The position numbers and the translations under genes are program-made. From the NCBI GenBank assembly GCA_018389105.1, contig JACATO010000689.1:1032459-1096458 (forward strand): DNA of 64,000 bases, in the 5' to 3' direction. Of this stretch, positions 46,594 to 57,690 are shown one piece after another. The notes under the pieces are model-generated. The model had not been told where the DNA came from and ran no database searches. It saw only the letters and a list, made by a program, of their open reading frames with translations. Numbering within the stretch: the first letter of the stretch is position 1; each line of letters begins with the position of its first letter. This stretch comes from Nautilus pompilius. Its lineage: Eukaryota > Mollusca > Cephalopoda > Nautilida > Nautilidae.

Positions 46594-47443
46594 AATAGAG
46601 ACTGGGTACATTTAAAGGTATCAAATAACTAACAATGATTCTGCCTAAAAAGATCTTAATTCGCTTAACTGTTAAGCACAACCAGCCAAGAGGGTCACAG
46701 ATGCTTTCATAGAATTGCCAAGAGTTTTGTAGCTTGGAAGCAAAAAAAGAAAAAGAGAGCAACCCTTAAAAAAATGTGAATAAACCCCTAAATCTTCACA
46801 CTTTATTGCACTGGGCATGAAACTGCTTTATATAGACCACACTTCTCATTAACTAGTTCTGCAAGGCAAGTTCTCCTGTTACAATGAATGACCTTTGCTC
46901 TTTGTCTCCTTTCCACCCAAATTTTAAAAAAATAATTGCCATAACTTTTGAGTTTATAATATTCGACTGGTTATTGCTGTTTTTGTTTACTGCTGTTTTA
47001 AAAATTAATTCCTTACTAATTGTTATTTGTAGGAATTGGGAATCGTGCTGTGGAGTAAAGAAACGGGTAAGATTCTTATTTCCATTTTCTGGTTGGTTGT
47101 ATTTTTAATAAAATCACAACCAGCTGACATCACACAGAAGAGAAGCAGTTCCAGCCACCACATTAGGGTGAGTTAAATGTTCAACCAGAAAAAGCGGGTT
47201 GATTTTTAAGTTGATAATTTGTATGGTCCGCAAATGATGTTATACATATCCAAATGGCCCTTGATAGGAAAAAGGTTCCCCACCTCTGCTATAAAGGAAT
47301 GGCATTGATTGTTGGCAGGAACCAATGGCACTGCACAACCTCATCACCTATTTCTACAGCTGTAGACAATGATTGTTAAAAGAAGAAAAAGAAACCACAA
47401 CTTCCATTTGGGATAATTTTCATGAGCTGAAAAGGAGCACAAT
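46594..47443. repeat. 0.8-kb duplicated repeat, copy 2
   Basis: Counterpart of 41081-41869. It has a few extra small insertions (for example near 46860-46880 and 46925-46965). After 47443 the two copies diverge completely. Confidence 0.8.
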
Positions 47444-50400
47444 ATGCATCAGTCTTATTAATCAGTTTACTATGTTAAATAAATTATACTAAAACTGGTA
47501 TTTAAATTATGTTGCTCCTTTTTCATTACAGATGATTTCCAAATAGATTTGAATACACGCACTGTAGGGAATTGTTGGAGTCTTACTGTAAAATGGAAAA
47601 TTTGCTACATTGCTCAGAAATATTTTTTACCCTTTTAGCTTTAATAGTGGTCCATCTGTATTTGGCACCATCTTCCATAAAAAAATACTGCTCTCTCTGG
47701 ACAGATGACATTGGTTTTCTCTCTCAATGTATCAGCCTAAAAACATTTCCCTCAAAAATCACACATCTACAATATCACCAACAGACTGCCCACTTTATTT
47801 TGTTTGGTTTGAACTGGTGACATGACCACTGTCTAAGAATTGTGAAAACCTATTCTCAGCAGAACAAGATAAAGGTAATTTTTTTCAAAAATCAGTAAAG
47901 CATTGTACTTGCATTGCTCATTGCAGTAGACCCCTAACATAATTTAGAGAATTGGTTTGTTTGCATCCAACTGATTTTCTGTTGCTGTGAACATAACATT
48001 TGATGACACCAATGGACATCTACACTTGGTATGCCACATTTGCAGCTGATTTTAAGGTTTGTTGTATGTATCATGTTGGCTTTGTGCATCCTGGTTGTCT
48101 TAAGGTTTCCTTGAACTGGACAGTCAGTCAGTCTGACCCTTTCAGAGTTGACAGCATAATACCCAGTACTTTGGAGATCCTGCAGCTTCTACCAACATTC
48201 CATTACCCATCTTAAGTTCCTGAACCTCTTGTTTGTGGCATGGTTGTTTGCAGACTGAGTCTTCATCTAGCCTATAGTAGTTATTATAGCTTGAAATGAT
48301 GTGCATATAATGTGACTGGAATGGCATCTCAAGCAGATGGTATCTTAAATACTATTTGATTAAAATTGATGATGTTAAAGTTAGGGTAATTTTATTGATT
48401 ATAACATAAATCTTAATTCAACATTACCAGCATAGAAGTTATTGATGGTAATGGAAGAAACAAAAAGAGAGAATTTTGGAATTAAGAGTAACATAATTTA
48501 AAACTATTTCCATATTTACTGATATGACACTTGATTGTTGAAAATAAGTGGACATGATTTTCTTAATTGAGAAGGTATCATAATTATCTATTGAATAGTA
48601 TTTGAAAAGTCAGTTGAGCAATGGCCCTTAACATTGTCATTAATTGGGAGAAAACTGTACATGGGTATGAGTGTGGAGATGTTGATTCCAGAGATGTACA
48701 TTGCTTTAATGCTTTAAGTGGACTCCTCTGGAATTGTTGTGAAGCTGTATCATAGTTGTGTAAATCTGAAGGTACATCACTTTTTGCCTTATTTATACCA
48801 ACTAGAGTGCTCAGCCTAGATGCACTACTTAGTATTTGTGTTGAATGGGCTATATATTCTGTTAACACATGAGTAATGCTAAACATGAAGTTGGAGTGAT
48901 GTATATTTGTCATTACAGTAGGTTGCTATATTGATGAAAAAGATTTTTGCCATAGCTTCTATGAATCAACCTGTGTTAAGTACTAAAAATCTGAAGGATA
49001 GTTAGCTACAAATGATTCCCAGGTGGTATACAGAGGGTTAAGAATGTTGAAAATCAGTGATGCTATCTTAAGAATCTGTTCTGGTAAGTTTAGTGAGTAT
49101 TTTTTGGAGGAGTTCTGTTAGCAAAATGAGTGTATGGTGTATGTAAGTTGGCCAGCTTATTTAAAAAGAGCTCTTTTTTTGTAATACTCTGATTCTAAGC
49201 ACTTAGTCCACCTATTTTTCTATACTAAACAGAATAATTCAACATCTATGTACCCCAAATCTGTTGTAGCTCAAAGGCTGATGTTGTTTTGTATATTATG
49301 CAGATTAATTCATAGTACGCACATGTAAAAAAAAAAATACTGCAGTTGAATCTGATTGTTGGGGTTTACACAATAATTTGTCATCTACAAACACTGTAGC
49401 TGAAAAACTCATTAGAATTTCTATTGTTATCTGTTATTCTACACAGATTTACTAATCGTATACAGATACAAGATGATGTACATGCAGGACTAATTGTAAA
49501 ATGTGTAGGTGGTCTTAACATCTTGGAATCTTTGACTTATATGAATAATTAACTGCATTTAACTTACTGAAACTGAACTGAGAGGGAATTTACAATGCAG
49601 AATTTTATTATTGTGATGTACAATGTAAACAGAAGAAATTAAGTATAATGAATTAAACTGAAATTGTTAAAACCTAAAGGAAATTAAATTATATTAATAT
49701 CGGCTTAGTAAAATATTGTTTGAGATGAAACTGAAATTTTTATTTTTAATTATCATCATTACTACCAGTAATTGTAGTGGTATTGTAGAGTCCTTACATT
49801 TGTGTTTTGTATGAGAGAGTATGTGTTGTTTAACTTATGAACTTGTTTTGAAATGTGATGCAATGAAGCTGCAACAACGATCTGAACTACAGAAGATGGG
49901 GCTAAATCTGAAGGTAAGACATTTGGTAAAATCCTCATTTATTATTTGACATCAAGTTTTTTTCTTTCTTTGTTTTGCATGTTCTCTATACTGTACGAAA
50001 GTGACCTAATATATACTACTGACATTTCACCAATTTTCTGACCTGAGGTGCTGAGGCATTTTTTTCCTAAAAGGACTTTGGCTGGGGGAAGCGGTCACTC
50101 TAAAAGGAATTCGCTCCAACTGAAGCTTTTGCTGCTTTACACATGGGACACTTGGTCGTCCTTAACCTGATCGACTTTCGACCTGCAACACGAGGCACTT
50201 TGATGCCTCAACACCGGCCTTTTCGGCCCTTACATGGAGCTCTCCCACTCCCTTCTCTTCGGAGATACAGACACATACACAAACTTTACATATATATGCA
50301 CAACACCACAAAAAATAAAAAGAAAAAATGTTCCGAGTCTTGGTCTTTCATTGAATGTATAACTGTTAGATCAAAGGTTATTCGAGAACCGGTGAAGGAA

Positions 50401-50629
50401 AACTGCGTAGATAATCCATTGTCAACTAAAACTGCTTTTTCCTTTCAGCTCATAGGGACATAGAGAGAATTAACTCTTGAGAATTAAGCCTGGAAAAATC
50501 AGACCTCTCCTGCTACTTTAAGGAAGGAGTTGGGTGGCCGGCTTTTCTCGTAGTCATACAAGTATAAAAAATCAGATGAAATATAAGCCTAATTTTACGC
50601 AGTTATCTATTTTATAGATCAATAAGGTT
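47444..50629. other. no gene assigned
   Basis: Mostly AT-rich. At 47531-47870, after TTACAG, a plus frame opens with DFQIDLNTRTVGNCWSLTVK and then breaks. Near 49868 KLQQRSELQKMGLNLK is followed by a GTAAGA donor. Both look like exon scraps of unknown origin. A less AT-rich stretch at 50080-50280 has a 106-codon frame (50143-50463) without family resemblance. Confidence 0.3.
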
Positions 50630-50742
50630 TTTAGGAAATAGGTAGGTTTGAGTTTAGTGTCGTAGGAACAAGGTAGGTAAGTAGGCTTGCGATTCAGATT
50701 CGTAGTTACTAGGTAGGTAAGTAGGTTTACATTTAGTGTTAA
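50630..50742 (+). repeat. short tandem repeat around AGGTAGGTAAGTAGG
   Basis: Two to three imperfect units of about 50 bp share AGGTAGGTAAGTAGGYTT and a TTTAGTGT tail. It sits directly at the left edge of the third copy of the ~1.75-kb repeat. Confidence 0.7.
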
Positions 50743-51965
50743 AAATTTGTTGTAGAATTTAGGATTTTTAGACTTTTAATATAGAAAACAGATTTGTAAC
50801 AACTTATTTTGTTATGGTTAATGTCATTTCAGGAAACAATTTTATTATTGCAGAATTTGTAAAAAATTATAATGAGTTATTTCCCGTCGAATAACTCGCT
50901 AACAATGCGCAGTATTAACACCAGCGCCACATGCCATCTACTAATGCCCACTACCTTATGCTTTTTGTGGTTATTTTTGGAAGGGTACCTTATTTAGCAA
51001 AAATGCAGTTGGGTTAGGGTTTGAATCAATATGTTGCATGACCATTTCTTCTTATCTTTTTCTGAGAATTTGTTTTTATACACACAAAGTTTGGCTACAT
51101 TACATTTTCATCGAGCAGTAGTCAATGACATAGAAATGCTTAGTTGACATTCTAGCTATTCTCTACCTCCTCATCTGACTCCTTCCATTTAATTTTTTTC
51201 CTAATCCTTTTTCATTTTAGACTTAACATGAAAAAAGGGTGCTATGAATCGTTTTATTGTGAAATTCCTCAGGTTTTTTAAACCTGTATTAAATATATTA
51301 TTTCTAATGGTAAAACTAATAATCACAGCAAGTTGCTTTCCCTAATAATTAATGCCATAAACAAAAATATTTTGCTAATTTGTTAAAGATAATGTTTATT
51401 AATGGAATATAGGATAAATAGCAAAGGTATCTGACTTAACAGATAAGCATTATAGTAATCTAAAATATTTTAAGAACATATCTTTTTATGCATTAAAGCT
51501 ATCGCTCTTATATCTTGGTTGGTATCAGCTGCCTTTTATATAAACCCAGGTTTCTCAAATCATCCTTTTCAAACTCCTCCTGCCAAACGTTGATATACAT
51601 TATGAATATGTACCATGGTTTGATTAAAGGTCCAGGGAGTTTACCCTTACCACAACAGCATTACAGTAACTCATCAGCAAGCAGCCTAAACAGGGACCTA
51701 CTGTTAACTGTCAATTAGTTTGAAAATGTGCTAATATTTACAATACTAAAAGGAAATTGTACGTCTGATACTGAAAAATTGTTGTTTTCCTCACTAGTGT
51801 ACTGTGGCTTTCCTATGGTCCAATTGCTTTGCATGACCTAGTAATGGCTCACACTGATGAAATACTGATTTAAGCCGTAAGCATGTCCGGTTAAAAAATA
51901 ATTTTCTTCAAAGTCTACTTCCACATTGATGTATCTCAAAATGTTAGCTTTTCATGCGACCGAAG
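50743..51965 (+). repeat. ~1.75-kb repeat, unit 3 (circularly permuted start)
   Basis: Starts within the second third of the unit (GACTTTTAATATAGAAAACA), passes the core motif at 50895 and the 51100-51500 blocks, then continues with GGTATCAGCTGCC and the first third of the unit up to GCTTTTCATGCGACCG. This order proves the tandem head-to-tail arrangement of an ancestral array. Confidence 0.75.
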
Positions 51966-52062
51966 GATAACTAAAAACTGACTTACCTGTCGTCGAAAAA
52001 CTTGAACTCCTGTATACAAAACGAATTCTTTCACCACATAATATTTTCAATTTTTTCTACTG

Positions 52063-52093
<31 letters not shown>

Positions 52094-53514
52094 CACCAAA
52101 AGTTTAAGCAAATCATAAAATTCTTGAAATTTTCTTCCCCTCTTATTGTAGAATATCCTACATCTTGCTCCAACAGCCACATGTTTGGCGTAAATTTGTA
52201 TTCTCTCCAACCAGGTGCTACTGTACATTTGCCCCACATTTCAAACTTCTTACTGTTTGTGTCCACTTACATTTTTTACCTCATATTTTCTACATTTTGA
52301 GGTTCTGAAGTATCTGCAACAATATACCAAGATTTACTAATATAGCAGAGATACCTTGTTATTCTACATTAAAAATAATTTAAAAATAGAGGGTCATACA
52401 TTCAAACTTTAAGAGATTTTAGCATATTTCTCAGCAAACTCAAGTGATTTGATAGTAATGGGGTATAACCCTTCAAAATCAGTTATATCTCTAATTTTAC
52501 TAAAAAAGGGATACAATTTTCTTAACACTACAAATTACAAAGTTTCAATCAGAACAATAAATAATGAATGGCTCATTCAGCACAATCTAGAATTTAGTTT
52601 GTACCAATAATACTTATTTTTCACCTAATAATTCCCTAGATCCATGCCTTACCTACAATTTGTTGTTTTTTTTTCCAGATTTTAAATTCTATAAAAAAAA
52701 AGAAAAAGAAAAGAATTTTCAACTCTGAAAACATGGAAACTACATCACTAATAATCTGTGAAACCTAACAGATATGGCAACATGCTAGGCTGAATTTCTC
52801 AGCAAAAGTGCCAGTGCATCTTACAAGAGATCTGTTTACCATTCAGCATAAAGGCACCCCAGGACAGAAGCTTTATTGTGATGTTTAATGTCAACAATTA
52901 TTAAAATTATTTCCTTGCATGCAAAACCGCACACCGCCAAAAGCATTGTTTATTCCAATCATCCACCATCCTTGGGCTTGTATTTTTTTAGAGATGGAGG
53001 AAATCTGATTATTGAGTGCTAGTTTAGAATTTTTAATGAATGAAGAAGAGTGATGACAGGAATTCAATTCTATCCAAAATATATCTATCATATGTTTTAG
53101 TCAAAAAATTAAATAAGGAACAAAAGAATAAGAAAGACCAATTTAAAGCTAAGGAATTTGTACGAATGTATCACTAAATGTATTGTCACTCCCTTCTTGC
53201 AGGCAATCAACAAATATTATATAAACCTGCATTTTTAATTATGCATGAAGATACATCTTTTCGGAACAATTTTACTAATGGCATAATTATTTACTGGTCA
53301 TTTATCACTCTGTTTCTCCAACCTTCACTGGTGAAAAATTCAAATGAGTAATGATTATGACAAAAATCAGAGAAATTAATAACACTAATTGTTTTAGCCA
53401 GTTTGATACAAAGCCATGTCAGAAGCTTCCATCAATTTATAAGTATAAAAAATAAATAAAATATATTAATTGGTACAGAGGACATTGGAAAAAAGTCACC
53501 AACACAATACCTAC
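51966..53514. other. no gene seen
   Basis: An (AT)n microsatellite lies at 52067-52093. The remaining frames are short and AT-driven. Confidence 0.45.
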
Positions 53515-53627
53515 CCCAGCTCAGTCAATCTCCCTTCTATAACAGTTTTCTCCCTATTAAGTTTACAAATTTCCTTTTTCAGTCTGTCAATATCAACTTA
53601 GCTCACTGTGGTCTGAAAGTCTTCTTT
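53515..53627 (-). pseudogene. RAD50: RAD50-like exon with in-frame stop
   Basis: Bounded on minus by TGCTTTCAG and GTAGGT. It reads KEDFQTTVS(stop)VDIDRLKKEICKLNREKTVI then EGRLTEL. The second part matches the RAD50 stretch [26 protein letters not shown]. The TAA at 53598-53600 probably replaces a Glu codon. Unless splicing starts after it, this exon cannot be used. Confidence 0.5.
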
Positions 53628-53856
53628 CTGAAAGCACACATAAAACAACAGGAAATTATTGGTGATAGACTATTTACATGGAGAAGATGGCTAGATCAGG
53701 CATTTCCTGGTACTTTATTAACAATAACAGAACTAATAAATGGATTTACATTTTGCACAATTATCAAGATTTAGTCCAGAGGACAATGACGATGACTGTT
53801 TTAAAATAAAATGATTCCATTTGCACTAACCATTTCTATCTTGGGAGAGATTGTAC

Positions 53857-53880
53857 CTGTGGCCTGAGCTTCTCTTGAAC
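53857..53880 (-). CDS. RAD50: short RAD50-like exon candidate
   Basis: On minus, ATGTTGCAG is followed by VQEKLRPQ and a GTACAA donor, 24 bases in all. It continues in phase from the exon at 55535-55636 and would lie in the part of RAD50 reading LDPLKNRLKEIE. Too short to stand alone; supported only by phase and position. Confidence 0.3.
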
Positions 53881-54549
53881 CTGCAACATGTTAGTTGCTG
53901 ATGTTCCACATTGTCTTTTTAACATTCCATTGTACCAATTGGGCAACCAACAGGTTGTGGATTCAAGACTAAACTTGAGTACCATTAGTTCAAGGTTTGC
54001 TAAAGCTGACCAGTCAGGAACTGCCAAACCAACGCTGAAGTTTTTTTTTTTTTTAACCATAGTGAAGGAAATTAATTTTTAAAAAAAAAAAAAAAATTAG
54101 TTTTTCATACTTGAGACCACAAATTGGGAAGAGTTAGCAGCCATGCCTCTGAAAATATTTATGCAGTTTCCTGAGAGAAAACTTAGAATTTCTTTAGTTA
54201 ATAATAAAATATTCTATCTACAGAAAACCATTTAGTTCAATGCTCAGCATCGCTGCTTATGCCTGCTAATACAAAATAATTTAAATCCCAACAGCCTAGT
54301 CATATATCTGAATGTCTGCGCTAGAATTACGAAACTGAGAAAGCCATTTGCTGCTAAGAGAGTGTGAAATCCCTTCTTCATTTGACATGATTATAGGCAA
54401 ATTTTATGCTGGGATACAATGCATACCAAGAAACCTGGGATACAAACCATGTAGAAAAGTGTGGGAAGACCAATGAGACAGTGCAATAAATACATGTTTT
54501 AGTAAGCAGACTCAACCATTTGAAGTGAGAAACCCACTGGAGTTAATTT

Positions 54550-55150
54550 TACTCATCTTATTAGTTCTGCTTCACAAAAAGCTGACATTTCCTTGATTCA
54601 TCTAGACACAGCATTGTCAGAGAGCGGTATGCCATCAATTTTTTTACAAAATTTCTCATTAATCATACGTCAATAAAATTTTCAGGAATAATGCACCTTT
54701 CACCTGATTTTGCTATTGCGCAACTGATATGATATGAAGCAACAAGTGCATTTTTGTTTTCACTATGCATAAAAGTTTGAAACGCACTTTTTATCGTGAA
54801 GTTAAGCACATTTTCTCATAAATACTCAGAACTTTTATCTCTCAAATGCGGATGTTTGGTTTGAAGATGTCTTTGTAACTTGGCAGAATTATACCACTGT
54901 TACTCAATACTTGTTCACATTCAACACATTCTCCACTTGGTTTGTCTTTGTTACCAGACCAGGTAAAACCAAACTTAATAAAACTTTTGTCATACTTCGT
55001 TCTCTCACTCTACTTGGGTTTAAATTATCAGAAAGACAAAAAATTGACATATGTAATTGTTTGTGTGTCTCGACATTGCAAAGCAGGAGAAACACCAGCA
55101 GCACTAGTAGCATTTGTCTTGTTCCTATCATTTTCATCCTTGTTTACCAT
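54550..55150 (-). pseudogene. ZBED5-like hAT transposase relic
   Basis: On minus from about 55149 the frames give MVNKDENDRNK, then KSFIKFGFTWSGNKDKPSGE with CVECEQVLSN (the first Cys pair of the BED finger), an eroded second half, and further down GIPLSDNAVSR with MSAFCEAEL. This is the N-terminus of the ZBED5 group of hAT proteins. Stops and shifts are frequent. The hAT core and both ends are not visible. It lies in the intron between two RAD50-like exons. Confidence 0.7.
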
Positions 55151-55534
55151 TTTTTACCCTTGATCCATGTATAGCAGATAATAATGTTTTTCTAAATTAT
55201 AATGTTGCTGTGAGGGCTGGTTATTTCCTCACAAATTTCCAAATATAGTGGTGACAACTTGGTAAAATCAGAAAATAGAACAAAAGGATAATGAGGATGA
55301 AAAAAAAAAAAAACTTAGATGTTATCTACCTTCACTATGGCAATATCCACATCACATGCTAATCTGCTGGCTTGACCGTATATATTACAGATAGCAGCAG
55401 TCCTTTACTTATCAGTAGCAGCAATTGAAAAGAGAGAGCAGTGTCCAGTCTCTCTATTTATAGAGTTCAGCTACTCTCACAGTTTGAAAAATCCTTGAGT
55501 CCTAAGTTACTTTAAATACATCAACATAACTTAC

Positions 55535-55636
55535 AACCTTTTCCAGCTCCCCAGTCAACTCATTCACTTTGCACTCAGATGTGTTAGCCTCATCAAGCTT
55601 CTGGTTGATGACTTTGATTTTATCATCATTTTTTCT
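55535..55636 (-). CDS. RAD50: RAD50-like coiled-coil exon
   Basis: Bounded on minus by TTTCTTTTCAG and GTAAGT (an alternative GTTGTA donor lies three bases earlier), phase 0. It reads RKNDDKIKVINQKLDEANTS then ECKVNELTGELEKV, an open heptad-rich coil. The best fit is the early N-terminal coil of RAD50 ([24 protein letters not shown]), but other coiled-coil proteins are possible; the assignment leans on the neighbouring exons. Confidence 0.45.
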
Positions 55637-56379
55637 CTGAAAAGAAACAAATCAAGAAATATTAGAATGAAGTCTTTTTATTTTCATTTTTGCGAACCAA
55701 GGGTGAATTCATTCTTCTCAATCACTGCACTCAAACTAAAAAAAAATTTTTTATTACAATTGCTATAAACCATATAATTTTTAGATTTATTCAATTTGAA
55801 CCATGTCTTTTAGTTTCCCTTTTCAACACAGTAAATAAACAAGCAATTCCTAAGATCAATAATAGTAACAAAACCAAAGTGGTTATATACATAAACAACA
55901 GTAGCCAGACTTTATGCCACCAGATGTTATGCTGACAAACAGATAAAATGGACAGAAAATCATATTTTACACGTTTTCTTGGGTGAAATATTTTTGTCAA
56001 ATAATTTAAATATAATTTTTTAAACGTTTCAACTTCCCATTTCACTTCATTCATACAAACAAACAACAAGACTATAAATCCCTCTTATATGTCTGCTAAA
56101 AATAATGACAGCCCATCATTGAAAGCTGATGGAACGGCGTGTCAACGTGCTGATGTAATAGTATCATGACACTGTAGCAATACAATCAGACTGATGTGAT
56201 AGTATCATTGTCCAGAGCCATTTGGAGACTAGCTGATGAAATAAGGACATCACCCATCTTGCTGCTATTGATAGACAGTTTGTTGTCTGCTAGGGTCACT
56301 CTGACTGCTGCTTGCTGGTTTGCATAGAAATTCTTCCTCATCCAGAGTCCACTCACTTTCCATGTGGGTTGGCACAACA

Positions 56380-57690
56380 CAACAAAAGCATGGAGTTTGT
56401 TGAGACCAGCAAAGGTGGAAAGAAGCTTCTTTATGAAGGCTCCGCCTATGTTATTGACAGAGAAAGAGACAGGCAAACTTACTGGAGATGTGAAAAGCAG
56501 AAAGGCTGCAGTGGGAGGCTGAAGACAATTAATGATGTCATTCAGAGTATTCCATCAGAACACACATCCACCAGATACAGCATGCATTTATGCTCTAAAA
56601 TCTGTACACAAAATGAAGCAACAAGCTGGACAATCTGAGGAAGCTACTAGTGGCATCATACACAATTGTACAGAAAATTTCCCTCTGAGCACAGTTGGCT
56701 TGCTGCCCAAAAAGGAAACATTGGCACGAATAATTAGATTGTAGAGGACAACCCCTGATATATTGATGATATAAGCAAAAACCTAAAACACACCACCAGA
56801 GGGGAAACATTTTTGGCATTTGAAAATGAACAAGTGATCATACTAACATCATCTAAAAATCTAGACCTCTTGTCCACCAAGCCACACTAGTTTTGCGATG
56901 GCACATTAGACTGCACTTTTAGGAACCCAACTGTACACAGTCCACGGTATTATTAAGGAAACCCACACTCTGCACTTAGTGTACCGTGTAATGAAAAACA
57001 AAAATGAGGACACACACAACATCATATTCAGTTACATGAAGAACGTTTGAAACACAAATCCTAGGTCAATTACAAATGACTTTGAATGAGCAGTACTAAA
57101 TAACATCAAAAGCATTTTCCAACCACCACAGATTTTGGATGCTTTTTCCACTTTGCGAAAAAATATTCAGTCTCTTGATCTGCAAGCATGGTATTTGGAA
57201 CTGGAAAGCACTCAACTGATTAAAAGTATACAGGCACTTGCATTTGTTTCATCAAATGATGTCACTGACACATTTAATGCTCTGATGGCCTCTTTCGATA
57301 ACGAAACAAATGAAAGAATAGCAGACTTTTTGGCCTATTTGGAGAGCACTTGGCTCAGTACTATTACTTGAGGGAGATCAAGGTAACCCACGTTTGAGAT
57401 TGAAATGTGGAATGTCAAAAGCAGAGCTCAAGACAACCTGCCCCAAACCAATAATTCTCTGGAGAGCTGGCACCAAGCTTTCAACCAATGCATGGTGATT
57501 ACACACCCATCAATTTGTAGACTAAAAGAACAAGCCAGTAATGAAATTTTGACCAAGCAGGCTGCAATGGGATTGACCACAAGACAAAAGGTACAACCCC
57601 ATTAATAACTGCCTGAAGACACTAGTTGCCAACTATGCCAATGAAGATAGACTTGCATATCTGAGGGTGACTGCTCATAATTTGTGACTG
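56380..57690 (+). pseudogene. FLYWCH-finger MULE-like transposase pseudogene
   Basis: The first part (from MEFVETSKGGKKLLYEGSAY, then YWRCEKQKGCSGRLKT) is a FLYWCH zinc finger with its two Cys and the closing His. The middle (56640-57120) is riddled with stops. The frame 57135-57371 has IQALAFVSSNDVTDTFNALM, and 57405-57605 has MWNVKSRAQDNLPQTNNSLE then SWHQAFNQ. This is the TNN-x-x-E-x-WH block found near the C-terminus of FLYWCH-associated MULE transposases. The DDE core itself is not readable. It is a decayed insertion in the RAD50-like intron. Confidence 0.8.

Noticed and set aside
54904-55174. Plus-strand hydrophobic frames of 73-87 codons resembling a membrane protein.
   Set aside because: They are antisense to the BED-finger relic, which has clear motifs.
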